11,040 nt of DNA from Elusimicrobiota bacterium (GTDB lineage Bacteria > Elusimicrobiota > Elusimicrobia > UBA1565 > UBA9628), in NCBI GenBank assembly GCA_023700845.1, contig JAMPYD010000036.1:1-11040 (forward strand), written 5' to 3'. Position numbers and translations under genes: made by a program. Positions within the stretch are counted from its first letter, which is position 1, and the number at the start of each line of letters is the position of its first letter. The notes beneath the pieces were generated by a model. That model did no database searches. It was not told the DNA's origin and saw only the letters and a program-made list of their open reading frames with translations. Shown in pieces: positions 1 to 7,227 of this stretch.

Positions 1-1588
1 GGCCGTGGATGCGGTACGCCAGGCTCACGAGGCCCGAGCAGTCCACGCCGACCTTGGGGTCGGATTGGACGCCGGAGCGCCCGCCCCAGTAGTAGCTGGT
101 GCCGAGGAACAGCTCGGCGGTGCGGATGATCTCGGCGCGCGAGGCGGCGGTCGGCTCGGCGGGCGCGGCGTAGAGGGAGGCCGACGGAATCTCGGCCAAG
201 GTGCCGTCGAGCAGGCGCACGACGGTCGCGGTGCCGCTGTCGGAGACGAAGGACAGGCGCGTGCCGACGGACAAGGTCAGCAGGTCGTCGCCGCGCTGGA
301 GCAGGGCCTGGCGGACGCGCACGATCGGCCCGGTCTTGGGCGGCGGCGCCGACACCAGGGCGTCCGCCTTCATCCACCCCGGATAGCCCTGCCAATCGCC
401 GGAATGCAGGAAGCTCTCCTGCTCCTCGGCGCGCACCCGGACCCACTCGCCCTTCGCCTCGAGCACGGTCACGACCTCCCCGTAGAGGATCTGGGAGAGG
501 TGCGCGTCGTCGTCGAGCTTGACGGCGGTCCGTCGGACCGGCTTTTTCCACAGGTCGGCGACGGGCGCGCCGACCGTGAACTCGCGCGGCAGCGTCGGCC
601 CGATCAGATAGGCGAGGCCGCGCTTTCGACCGCGCCAGACCTTGTGGAACGCGGCGCGCGCGTAGATGCGGCGCACGCCCTCCCGCCCCTTGCCCGCGGG
701 ATCGTAGGCGATGACGTCGCCCTCGGGCGTGAAGCCGCCGACGACCATGACGTGGCCGCGCGTCTTCTTGATCGGGGCGTTCGGCAGCTCGCCCTCGGAG
801 AAGGTCACGCTGACGATCACCGGGCGGCCGTGGGCGATCTCGGCCTCTACGTCGGTCAGCGACTCGAGCCGGGCGACGCGGCCTTCGAGCCCGAGCGAGC
901 CGGCGTAGGCGACGTTCGCGGGCCAGTTGCCGAACAGCAGCGAGCCCCGGTCCTGCGCCGCGAGCGCGACGGCCTCGAGGTCCTGTTTATGGCCCCAGTG
1001 CTCGAGGACCATCGCCAGGGAGGTCGGCGAGCAGATGTCGTGCTTGTACTTCTCCTGCGCGTCGCCCTGCGAGCGGGGGGAGAGGCCGAGATCCCGGACC
1101 CACGGCCCGGAGACGAACGCGGGCGGCGCGGCGGGGGCCTCGGCGTCGGAGACCGCGACGGCGACGGAGCGCAGGCGCACCGGCTTGCGGCCGGCCTTGA
1201 GCTTCACGCGGTAGCGGAACGCGGCGGCCTTCTTCTTGAGCTTGAGGGTGTCGACGTCCACGGCCGCCGGCGCGTCGTCGCCGGCGGGGGCCGCGGCCGG
1301 AGAGCTCCACCCGTCGGAGCGGAGGACGCCCAGGGAGAACCACTCGCTCCAGCCGTCCTCGAAGCGGACCTTCACGCTCAGTTCCGCCTCGCCCCCGGCC
1401 GGGACCTCGGCGGTCAGCGAGCCGACGAGATCGTCGAAGCCGGCGGGGGACTCCAGATCGCGGGATTCGAGCGAGGCCGTCGCGGCCTTCGTGCGGAAAA
1501 GGCCTTCCTGAAAGGGGAGGCGCTCGAGGCCCGCGGCGCGGGACCCGGCGACGTCGAGAGGCGTGCGGTGCAGGACGTTGTGGTTCAT
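1..1588 (-). CDS. C39-family peptidase / SH3-like / NlpC-P60 fusion (C-terminus cut by window edge)
   Basis: Reading the minus strand from the ATG at 1588 gives 529 codons without a stop; the gene runs off the left edge. Residues 40-150 look like a beta-rich accessory domain (FEDGWSEWFSLG, 76-87). Residues 160-330 form a peptidase C39_2-like domain: likely nucleophile Cys186 in DICSPTSLAMVL, His279 in TRGHVMVVGG, Asp296 in IAYDPAGKG. Residues 335-475 read as two SH3-like segments. From 482 an NlpC/P60 domain begins, with GTSYYWGGRS and nucleophile Cys517 in GVDCSGLVSLAYR; its catalytic histidines lie beyond the edge. The SH3-SH3-NlpC/P60 tail resembles YkfC-type enzymes, which cleave peptidoglycan-derived peptides after L-Ala-gamma-D-Glu. 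No signal peptide or membrane helix is visible at the N-terminus, so a cytoplasmic cell-wall recycling role is plausible (inference). SD is weak: GGGGA lies 11 nt before the ATG. Confidence 0.88.
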   Translation of the reverse strand, partial: MNHNVLHRTPLDVAGSRAAGLERLPFQEGLFRTKAATASLESRDLESPAGFDDLVGSLTAEVPAGGEAELSVKVRFEDGWSEWFSLGVLRSDGWSSPAAAPAGDDAPAAVDVDTLKLKKKAAAFRYRVKLKAGRKPVRLRSVAVAVSDAEAPAAPPAFVSGPWVRDLGLSPRSQGDAQEKYKHDICSPTSLAMVLEHWGHKQDLEAVALAAQDRGSLLFGNWPANVAYAGSLGLEGRVARLESLTDVEAEIAHGRPVIVSVTFSEGELPNAPIKKTRGHVMVVGGFTPEGDVIAYDPAGKGREGVRRIYARAAFHKVWRGRKRGLAYLIGPTLPREFTVGAPVADLWKKPVRRTAVKLDDDAHLSQILYGEVVTVLEAKGEWVRVRAEEQESFLHSGDWQGYPGWMKADALVSAPPPKTGPIVRVRQALLQRGDDLLTLSVGTRLSFVSDSGTATVVRLLDGTLAEIPSASLYAAPAEPTAASRAEIIRTAELFLGTSYYWGGRSGVQSDPKVGVDCSGLVSLAYRIHG

Positions 1589-1610
1589 GGCTGGGGCGTT
1601 CCCCGCGGAC

Positions 1611-1616
1611 AGTATA
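1611..1616 (-). promoter_or_regulatory. Candidate -10 box for the peptidase fusion gene
   Basis: The minus strand reads TATACT here, 22 nt before the ATG at 1588. It lies immediately downstream of the ferredoxin terminator hairpin. I find no convincing -35 at 16-18 nt, so this is a tentative assignment. Confidence 0.35.
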
Positions 1617-1660
1617 ATGAAAAAGCCGAGCGACCAGAGCGGCCGCCCGGCTTTTTCATT
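1616..1660 (-). terminator. Intrinsic terminator after the ferredoxin gene
   Basis: The arms 1616-1628 (AATGAAAAAGCCG) and 1648-1660 (CGGCTTTTTCATT) pair perfectly over 13 bp. After one mismatch the stem continues with three more G-C pairs (1630-1632 with 1644-1646). In the minus direction the right half supplies a run of five T, 10 nt after the ferredoxin stop. The A/T-symmetrical arms could also stop plus-strand transcription. Confidence 0.8.
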
Positions 1661-1670
1661 CGACGCCAAC

Positions 1671-1985
1671 TTACTTGACGAGCTTGTTGGTGGGCTTGTG
1701 CGGGGGATCGTTGGGGGCGCGCGGCGTCACCTTCGGGTGGTCCTTGAAGGTGGGGGCGAGCTCGGCGTTGATCTTGGCCCAGGCGGGATCTTCGTCGGCC
1801 GAGCCCTTGATCGCGCCGATCGGGCACTCGGGCAGGCACACGCCGCAGTCGATGCAGACCTCGGGGTTGATGATCATGAACTTCTCGTTCTTGTAGTCGC
1901 CCGGGTGGATGCACTCGACGGGGCAGACGTCGACGCACGCGGCGTAGACCTCGCCCAGACAGCCTTCGACGATAATATGAGTCAT
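1671..1985 (-). CDS. fdxA: 7Fe ferredoxin ([3Fe-4S][4Fe-4S])
   Basis: A 104-aa electron-transfer protein of the bacterial seven-iron ferredoxin family. Cysteines are at 9, 17, 21, 25, 44, 47, 50 and 54. By analogy with Azotobacter-type 7Fe ferredoxin, Cys9, 17 and 54 would hold the [3Fe-4S] cluster, and Cys21, 44, 47 and 50 (CIDCGVC) the [4Fe-4S] cluster. The second cysteine of a full CxxCxxC first motif is absent (Glu12), which favours 7Fe over 8Fe. The roughly 45-residue tail containing INAELAP resembles the family's C-terminal extension. The ATG at 1985 is chosen because AAGGGAGA precedes it by about 7 nt and the protein then begins MTHIIVEGC as the family does; a longer frame upstream has no such support. 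Its redox partner is not in the window. Confidence 0.93.
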   Translation of the reverse strand: MTHIIVEGCLGEVYAACVDVCPVECIHPGDYKNEKFMIINPEVCIDCGVCLPECPIGAIKGSADEDPAWAKINAELAPTFKDHPKVTPRAPNDPPHKPTNKLVK

Positions 1986-2028
1986 TGAGGTTCTCCCTTG
2001 CGCCGCATGGCGCGTCACGGCAAAACGC

Positions 2029-2036
2029 GTTATACT
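2029..2036. promoter_or_regulatory. Overlapping divergent -10 boxes (ferredoxin and porin)
   Basis: The plus strand reads TATACT at 2031-2036, 8 nt before the porin GTG at 2045. The minus strand reads TATAAC at 2029-2034, leaving a leader of about 37 nt before the ferredoxin ATG. The two hexamers overlap within an 8-bp near-palindrome. Neither has a consensus -35, so both calls rest on position and the -10 alone. Confidence 0.4.
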
Positions 2037-2044
2037 TACTCGAC

Positions 2045-3484
2045 GTGGTCCATCGTACATCTTCAACCATTTATTGTCAAATTCTCGTCGGCTGCCTGCT
2101 GTCGGCCGCCGCCGCGCCCGCGCGCGCCGAAACCGCCGCGCCGCAGGCGATCAGCCCGGGCCTGACGCGCGCGCTCGAGAAGCTCGCCAAGGTGAGGCTG
2201 TTCGGCGCCGCCTCCATCAATTGGCGCAACGTCGGCCCCCGCGAGCCCGGCTTCGAGACCCAGATCCAGAACCAGGTCTACCTGGCGGACATGTACCTGG
2301 GGGCCGCGGGCCCTGTGACCGAAGACGTGCCGATCACGGTCGAGTGGAACCTGCCGACCGCGGGCCGGGGCGCGCCGCGGCTGAGCCAGGCCTACGCGGA
2401 GTACAACGGCGTGCGCCGCATCAAGTTCCAGCTCGGCAAGTTCATGGTCCCGTTCGGCCGCTACAACGAGCTGTACCGCCCGGACCAGTATCTCGCCGTG
2501 ACGCGCCCGCTCCTGTACGCCTCGCCGGACAGCCTCGATCTCGTCGTGCGGCCCAACTCGCCGCGGCCGCCGTTCAGCTACGGCTACAGCGACATCGGCC
2601 TGCGCTGGAGCTGGTATCCCGTCCGGGTCCATCCTCTGGTGCCGAGCGAAACGACCTTGTTCGTCGTCAACGGCGTCGGCGAGCAGAAAAACCGCCTTCG
2701 CACCTTCCCCAATCCGTCGAACCTCGGCATCCCCGGGCCCGGCACCAGCGGCGTCGTTCCGGACTTCGGCCACGAGAACAACAACCTCGCCGACAACAAC
2801 AACGCCAAGACCTTCGGCGGCCGCGTCGTGTTCTCCCTCGGCGACCTGCGCCTGCCCTGGCCGGTGCCGGAGAAGGCGGCCGACCTGGCCGGGACCCACC
2901 TGGGCCTGTCCGGCATGGGCGGCAACTACGACCTCGAGGGCTTTCTCGGCTACGAGATGTGGAGCGCGGACTGGTCCTTCGACTACAGCGGCATCAACCT
3001 GTCGGGCGAGGTCATGTACAGCAAGAACCATTTCCTGACCCCGCTGCTGGCGCCCGGCTCCACGGCGTCCGCGCCCGTGCTCATGTCGACGGGCACCCAC
3101 ACGCGCCAGGTCGAGCATCTTTACGGCTACTTCATCCAGGCCTCCTTCCCGCTGATGAGGCGCCCTCCTTACGGCCGGCGCGTGACGGGGCTGCTCGTCT
3201 TCAACGAAATGTACCGGCGCGGTCCGCTGCTCGACTTCCTGCTCAACTACAACGACGGGACCACGACGATCGAGTCGATGACCGCCTACCGCGCGGGGGC
3301 GCCGTTCGTCACGCGCCGCATCAGCAAATACACGGCGGGCGTGCACTGGCAGCTGGCCGAGCATTTCGCCGCGAAGTTCGAGTATTCCTACTGGGTGATG
3401 GGGAAGTCCACGATCCGCAGCGCCACCTCCCTGGGGCTCAACGACATCTATCAGGGCGCGTTCTCCCTGGTGCTGGGCTTCTAG
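2045..3484 (+). CDS. Outer-membrane porin-like beta-barrel protein
   Basis: A 479-aa protein if begun at the GTG at 2045. That start gives a signal peptide: Arg4, hydrophobic IYCQILVGCLLSAAAA (9-24) and a likely cut after APARA at residue 28. A frame extension to a TTG at 1985 would overlap the ferredoxin start and is less likely. The mature chain alternates short aromatic-rich strands with loops and ends in SLVLGF, with the terminal Phe typical of proteins handled by the BAM complex. The segment KFQLGKFMVPFGRYNELYRP (127-146) has the 'GKxxxPFG' look of phosphate-selective-porin-like barrels. An Asn-rich loop (NNNLADNNN) could lie outside the barrel. The substrate cannot be told. It is followed 5 nt later by a secreted hydrolase, suggesting paired uptake or processing. 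No SD precedes the GTG, and a -10-like TATACT sits 8 nt upstream. Confidence 0.8.
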   Translation: MVHRTSSTIYCQILVGCLLSAAAAPARAETAAPQAISPGLTRALEKLAKVRLFGAASINWRNVGPREPGFETQIQNQVYLADMYLGAAGPVTEDVPITVEWNLPTAGRGAPRLSQAYAEYNGVRRIKFQLGKFMVPFGRYNELYRPDQYLAVTRPLLYASPDSLDLVVRPNSPRPPFSYGYSDIGLRWSWYPVRVHPLVPSETTLFVVNGVGEQKNRLRTFPNPSNLGIPGPGTSGVVPDFGHENNNLADNNNAKTFGGRVVFSLGDLRLPWPVPEKAADLAGTHLGLSGMGGNYDLEGFLGYEMWSADWSFDYSGINLSGEVMYSKNHFLTPLLAPGSTASAPVLMSTGTHTRQVEHLYGYFIQASFPLMRRPPYGRRVTGLLVFNEMYRRGPLLDFLLNYNDGTTTIESMTAYRAGAPFVTRRISKYTAGVHWQLAEHFAAKFEYSYWVMGKSTIRSATSLGLNDIYQGAFSLVLGF

Positions 3485-3489
3485 GCGCC

Positions 3490-4407
3490 ATGATCCTCTC
3501 CGCGCTCGCCGTGTGCCTGGCCACCGCGGGAGCCGCGGCGCCGCTCGAGGCGCCGAGTTCGAATTTCAAGGTCGAGGTCGTCGCGACGAGCACCGCTCCC
3601 GGCCGGACCGACTACGTCCTCCGGTTCCCCTCGGCGGCCCGCAGCCCGTGGCCGGCCAACGACACGATCTGGGCGCATCTGTCCGTGCCGGATTCGGCGA
3701 AGGGCAAGCGCGGCGCGGCGGTCCTGGTCCTGCCCGTGATGGCCGCGCCGAACGTCTGGATCGAGACGCGCTTCGTGGAGCGCTTCGTCGCGGACGGGCT
3801 CGTGACGATGTGGATCGAGATGCCCACGCAGTTCCACCGGAGGCCGCATCCGTCCATGCCGAGCGGCCAGGTGTTTCTCGCGCGCACGACCGGCCAGCTC
3901 GCCCGCAACTTCCGGCAGTCGGTGTCGGACGCGCGCCGCGCCTTCGGCGTGCTGGCCGCCCGGCCCGAGGTCGACGCCGGGCGCGTGGGACTGTTCGGCA
4001 TCAGCCTCGGCGCCATCGTGGGCTCGGTGGCCTGGTCCGTGGACCCGAGGCCGGCCGCCGGCGTGTTCGTGATGGGAGGGGCGGATTTTCCGGGCATCGC
4101 GCTCAACGGGTCTCTCAGCGGGCCTTTCGCGCGGAAAATGGGCCTCTCGGCCGGGGACCTGCGGACGGCCTGGGCCGGGCTCGATCCCCTGGATTACAAG
4201 GCGGCCAACGCGGGCAAGAAGGCGCTCCTCATCAACGTGAACTCGGACACGGTCATCCCTCGCGCCAACGCCCTGCGCCTCAAGGAGGCCTTCCCCGACT
4301 CCCGCCAGGTCTGGCTGCCCCTGGGCCACTACACCGCCATCCTGCACCTGTTTTGGCTTCCCCGCTCGGTGTCCCGGAGGCTTCAGGAGGCCCTTTTATC
4401 GCGGTAA
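3490..4407 (+). CDS. Secreted alpha/beta hydrolase (esterase-like)
   Basis: A 305-aa protein with an N-terminal signal peptide (MILSALAVCLATAGAAA). It shows an alpha/beta-hydrolase layout: nucleophile elbow GISLG with Ser172, Asp253 in VNSDTVIP, and His280 in LPLGHYTA, in the right order and spacing for a catalytic triad. The strand before the elbow (RVGLF) and the late strand before the Asp (KALLINV) fit the fold, which includes dienelactone hydrolases and acetyl-xylan esterases. The substrate is not deducible. The ATG at 3490 lies 5 nt after the porin stop, so the two genes are probably co-transcribed and translationally coupled; I see no clear SD. The open frame continues far upstream inside the porin gene, but that part is an out-of-frame shadow. 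Confidence 0.85.
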   Translation: MILSALAVCLATAGAAAPLEAPSSNFKVEVVATSTAPGRTDYVLRFPSAARSPWPANDTIWAHLSVPDSAKGKRGAAVLVLPVMAAPNVWIETRFVERFVADGLVTMWIEMPTQFHRRPHPSMPSGQVFLARTTGQLARNFRQSVSDARRAFGVLAARPEVDAGRVGLFGISLGAIVGSVAWSVDPRPAAGVFVMGGADFPGIALNGSLSGPFARKMGLSAGDLRTAWAGLDPLDYKAANAGKKALLINVNSDTVIPRANALRLKEAFPDSRQVWLPLGHYTAILHLFWLPRSVSRRLQEALLSR

Positions 4408-4424
4408 AAAAACGATTAAAAGGG
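4391..4424 (+). other. Hairpin-forming inverted repeat over the hydrolase stop codon
   Basis: CCCTTTTATCG (4391-4401) pairs with CGATTAAAAGGG (4413-4424) through 11 bp with one bulged T; the loop is 11 nt and A-rich. It covers the stop codon at 4405-4407. No T run follows it, so it is not a standard intrinsic terminator, but it may end transcription or protect the 3' end of the porin-hydrolase mRNA. Confidence 0.45.
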
Positions 4425-4434
4425 GGGGCAAGCC

Positions 4435-4463
4435 TTGACAGTCGCTCAAGGCGGGCTTACACT
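4435..4463 (+). promoter_or_regulatory. Sigma70-type promoter of the small lipoprotein gene
   Basis: A perfect -35 TTGACA (4435-4440), a 17-nt spacer and a -10 TACACT (4458-4463, four of six matches). Transcription would start near 4470, giving a leader of about 32 nt that contains the SD GGGAGA (4489-4494). Confidence 0.8.
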
Positions 4464-4501
4464 GTTTACAGGCGCAACCGATCGTTTTGGGAGAATCGAA
4501 T

Positions 4502-4726
4502 ATGAAGAGCTTATCGTTGATCGTCCTCGCGGTTGTTTCGTTCGGAGCGCTTGCCCTGTCCGGCTGCAGCGGCTGTTCGCAGGAAGAAAACACCAATACC
4601 ACGACCGCGGCCCCGCCTCAGATAACCTGCGGCGCCGGCACCCGCAAGGTGGGCAATCAGTGCGTCGGCACCGCCGCGAGTTCGACGAACCGCGCGAACA
4701 CGCTGAACACGACCGGCAACAACTGA
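4502..4726 (+). CDS. Small lipoprotein, 74 aa
   Basis: The ATG at 4502 is preceded at 7 nt by a clear SD (GGGAGA). The product begins MKSLSLIVLAVVSFGALALSGCSGC: a lysine, a hydrophobic stretch and a lipobox LSGC with the lipidated Cys at about residue 25. The mature part is only about 50 residues, rich in Thr, Asn and Ala. It contains one two-cysteine motif, CGAGTRKVGNQCVG, of the 'CGxGTxxxGxxCV' type that occurs in short modules of secreted bacterial proteins; the two cysteines could form a disulfide. No enzymatic residues are evident and the function is unknown. It has its own promoter and terminator, so it is monocistronic, with one of the best expression signals in the window. An earlier in-frame start at 4487 would overlap the SD and is rejected. 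Confidence 0.85.
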   Translation: MKSLSLIVLAVVSFGALALSGCSGCSQEENTNTTTAAPPQITCGAGTRKVGNQCVGTAASSTNRANTLNTTGNN

Positions 4727-4745
4727 TCGTCGCCGCCGCGAGAAG

Positions 4746-4784
4746 CAAGGCCGTCCCGCCTCGGCGGGGCTGCCTTGTTTTTTT
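4746..4784 (+). terminator. Intrinsic terminator of the lipoprotein gene
   Basis: The arms 4746-4760 and 4763-4777 (CAAGGCCGTCCCGCC against GGCGGGGCTGCCTTG) pair over 15 positions with one C-T mismatch and one G-U pair. They are followed directly by seven T (4778-4784). The hairpin lies 19 nt after the lipoprotein stop and separates it from the convergent membrane-protein gene. Confidence 0.9.
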
Positions 4785-4802
4785 GCCGGAAGGGGGGCCG
4801 GG

Positions 4803-6296
4803 TCAGAGCGCCTGGAAAACGAAGCCGTGCTCGTTTTCCGCGATGATCCGGAAGCGCTTTCCCTCGTCCATCAAGGAGCGCAGCCCCGAGAATTTTTCGC
4901 CGCAAACCCCGAAGCGCGCGCCGAAGGTCTCCTTGAGCTCGCGGGCCGTGTCCTCGGGCGTCAGCCGCGCGTTGGCGAGGGCGTTCCACCGCCGCCAGAT
5001 CGCGGGGTCCCAGTAATACATGAAGGTCGGATCCATGAGGACCGGATAGCGGTACCGCTCGTTGAAGAACAGCAGCTGCGGGGATTCGTCCCAGTCGCAC
5101 GTGAAGACGAGCTCGCCCTCGGGGGCGGCGGCGGCGAGCGCGGCCGAGAGCTCTCGAAAGCGCGGCGGCTTGACCGAGGCCAGCCGGTTCCGCACGATCC
5201 AGGACTCGACGCCGGCGGCGCCCGCGAGCGCGACGAGCCAGGCGAGGGCGCAGGCCCGGCCCGCGCGGCCCTGCTCGCGCGCGAAATCTCCGAGGCCGTA
5301 GCCCGCGAAGACGTCGGTGAACAACAGCGCGCAGAACAGCGTCGTGACCGGGACGGAATATTCGACGAAGCGCTTCGAGGCGCAGGTCAGCAGGATCGTG
5401 ATCAGCGCGGCGAGGAACGCCGCGCGGGTCCGCTCCGACAGCGCCGTGCGCCGGTGCATGAACGCGAGCGACAGGGCGATCAGGTTCGCGATGAGGGGCA
5501 GATGGGCGCCGACGAAGTGGCGCGTGTCGAGAGGGAGAATCTCCCCCGCGAGGTAGAGGTTGACCTTCTGCGTCAGTCCGAGAAACATCACGTAGCCGTT
5601 CTGGACGTAGAAGAAGGTCAGGTTCTTCGGGAAATACGGATGCGCCAGCATCGCCAGCGCGTACGCGCCCAGGCCCGCGAGCACCAGCCGGGAGTCGGCG
5701 CGTTCCCCGGTCGCCTTCAGGTAGATCCAGCGCGCGGCCGCGAACGCCTGGGGCAGGAACGCCGCGACATAGGAGAGGGGATACAGGAAGCTGAGCGCCG
5801 CGAACGGGCGCGTCCGGCCGTTGAGGAGGAAGTGCAGGCTCCACAGCAGCAGGGCCGTCGAGAGCACCTGGGGGCGCAGGACCAGCATGCGCCACCAGAA
5901 ATAGCCCCCGCCGAGGAGGAGAAGGGCGAACCAGTAGCCGCGCGCGCGCACCCGGTTGAGCGTCAGGATCGCGAAGAAGCTCGACAGCGTGAAGGCCGAA
6001 AAAACGACGGCCGCCGCCTTCCCGCCGAAGGCCAGGTCGCCGAAGGTGAACGGGATCAGCAGGAGATGGTACAGCGGCGCGCCGTCGCTGAAGCCGTCGC
6101 GCCAAAGGCTGAAGTGCGCCCACGGAAAGCCGTCGCGGAAAAGCCCGTGCCGGCGCAGCAGCCAGGCGAACTTGATGTGGTAGTAGCTGTCCTCCTCGGG
6201 CAGGAACGGCGTCTGGAACTGGAGGTAGGCGCACAGCGCGGCGCAGAAGAGGAACGCGCCCAGCCATTCGAGCCAAAACCGCTCCCGCGGCGTCAT
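4803..6296 (-). CDS. Polytopic membrane protein, GT-C / STT3-like glycosyltransferase candidate
   Basis: A 497-aa integral membrane protein with about 9-11 predicted helices between residues 10 and 365, and a soluble C-terminal domain (about 375-497). After the first helix, the acidic loop FLPEEDSYYHIKFAWLLRRH (31-50) resembles the first extracytoplasmic loop of STT3/AglB-type GT-C enzymes, where acidic residues bind metal and lipid-linked sugar. SKRFVEYSVP (307-316) and the tail segment FTCDWDESPQLLFFN (398-412) followed by MDPTFMYYWDP (421-431) recur in bacterial membrane proteins of this kind as I know them. A canonical WWDYG motif is not present. The role, probably transfer of a lipid-linked sugar on the outer face of the inner membrane, is inferred. 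The ATG at 6296 is 7 nt after the stop of the upstream gene, so the two form an operon; no strong SD is seen. Confidence 0.7.
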   Translation of the reverse strand: MTPRERFWLEWLGAFLFCAALCAYLQFQTPFLPEEDSYYHIKFAWLLRRHGLFRDGFPWAHFSLWRDGFSDGAPLYHLLLIPFTFGDLAFGGKAAAVVFSAFTLSSFFAILTLNRVRARGYWFALLLLGGGYFWWRMLVLRPQVLSTALLLWSLHFLLNGRTRPFAALSFLYPLSYVAAFLPQAFAAARWIYLKATGERADSRLVLAGLGAYALAMLAHPYFPKNLTFFYVQNGYVMFLGLTQKVNLYLAGEILPLDTRHFVGAHLPLIANLIALSLAFMHRRTALSERTRAAFLAALITILLTCASKRFVEYSVPVTTLFCALLFTDVFAGYGLGDFAREQGRAGRACALAWLVALAGAAGVESWIVRNRLASVKPPRFRELSAALAAAAPEGELVFTCDWDESPQLLFFNERYRYPVLMDPTFMYYWDPAIWRRWNALANARLTPEDTARELKETFGARFGVCGEKFSGLRSLMDEGKRFRIIAENEHGFVFQAL

Positions 6297-6303
6297 CCGG
6301 GGC

Positions 6304-7221
6304 TCAGCGCGGCGTCCCGAGGGGCCGGAAGCCGTTCGGCTGCTCCGGCGGCTGCTCCTTGTCGGGCAGGGCCACGGCGGGAGCCGCCTGGTTGGTCATC
6401 GCCTTTTTCATGTCCGCGGAGTTCATGATGTCCGACATGACCTTGTTCTGGTCCGTGGGCTTGATCTCGCCCCCGTCGAGGAAGGCCGTCATGCTCGGGG
6501 GAAGGCCGAAGGCGTTGACGACCGTCTTCACGAGGCTCTTCGCGACGCCGTCGTTCTGGAACAGGCCGCCGACCGCGCCCGTCAGGCTCGGGGGCGCCTC
6601 CTTGATCCCCGTGATGAGGGCGTCGCGCATGCCCGGATCGCCCCCGTATTTCCGGAGCAGCTGGGCGAAATCCTTCGATTTGGCGAGGCCGTAGGCGAAC
6701 TTCAGCGGATCCTTCTCCCGCCAGTATTGATCGCGCAGCGCGCGCAGCTCGGGGGAGGCGGCCCAATCCTTGCCGTAGCGGGTGATGGACGGATGCTTCT
6801 TCTCCATGCGCCGGACGAACGCGTCGACGAGGCGCTCGTGCTTGATCGCCGCCTCCTTGAAGTTCAGCGCGGCCGCGTCGCGGGGGTTGGTCGGGTTCGG
6901 CGCCGCCCCGGAGGGGGCGGCGGGCTTCGGAGTCGAGGCCCCGGGGCCGACGACCCTCATGCCCGCGTCGCCCTTGACCATCCCCAGGCTGTTCTGCGCC
7001 GCCGGCGCCGCGGCCGGAGGCGCGGCCGACGGAAACATGGGCGGCGCCATGGATTTGGCGGGATCCGGGGCCGTGCTCATGTCGAACCCGGAGGTGTCGA
7101 GCCCGGCGTTCTGGTTGGAAAGAAGGTGCCAGCCCGCGACGCCGATCGCCGAGCCGCCCACCGCGATGAAGACCAAAGTCACGCCGAGGCGGCTGGTCTT
7201 GTGGTGGGGCTCGTCGCTCAT
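6304..7221 (-). CDS. Single-pass membrane protein with Pro/Ala linker and helical domain, unknown function
   Basis: A 305-aa protein that I do not recognise. A short charged N-terminus (MSDEPHHKTSR) precedes one membrane helix (about 13-34), so the rest is probably in the periplasm. Residues 50-115 are a low-complexity Pro/Ala/Gly linker, long enough to span part of the envelope. Residues 117-280 form a mostly helical, charged domain (for example KHERLVDAFVRRMEKKHPS), and the last 25 residues are again Pro-rich. The ATG at 7221 is preferred over an in-frame TTG at 7272 because a near-consensus promoter would start the transcript at or next to this ATG. It is the first gene of an operon with the downstream GT-C-like gene and may be its partner or scaffold (inference). 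Confidence 0.75.
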   Translation of the reverse strand: MSDEPHHKTSRLGVTLVFIAVGGSAIGVAGWHLLSNQNAGLDTSGFDMSTAPDPAKSMAPPMFPSAAPPAAAPAAQNSLGMVKGDAGMRVVGPGASTPKPAAPSGAAPNPTNPRDAAALNFKEAAIKHERLVDAFVRRMEKKHPSITRYGKDWAASPELRALRDQYWREKDPLKFAYGLAKSKDFAQLLRKYGGDPGMRDALITGIKEAPPSLTGAVGGLFQNDGVAKSLVKTVVNAFGLPPSMTAFLDGGEIKPTDQNKVMSDIMNSADMKKAMTNQAAPAVALPDKEQPPEQPNGFRPLGTPR

Positions 7222-7227
7222 ATCCTG

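Noticed and set aside
5..1678. A 557-codon open frame on the plus strand opposite the peptidase gene
   Set aside because: Its product is a low-complexity Arg/Gly/Ala/Glu string without domains, while the minus strand encodes clear peptidase motifs. It is a high-GC antisense artefact.
2074..3489. In-frame upstream extension of the hydrolase and a long antisense frame (2063-3364) within the porin gene
   Set aside because: Both give Arg/Pro/Ala-rich nonsense proteins. The porin frame has a signal peptide, barrel strands and terminal Phe, and the hydrolase has its own signal peptide from 3490.
4391..4424. Intrinsic terminator of the porin-hydrolase operon
   Set aside because: The hairpin is real but is followed by a G run rather than T, so it is listed only as an inverted repeat.
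4657..6428. Long frames overlapping the membrane-protein gene (4657-6276 minus, 4827-6428 plus)
   Set aside because: They lack membrane segments or known motifs and are compositionally biased. The 4803-6296 frame has clean hydrophobic helices and a GT-C-like loop.
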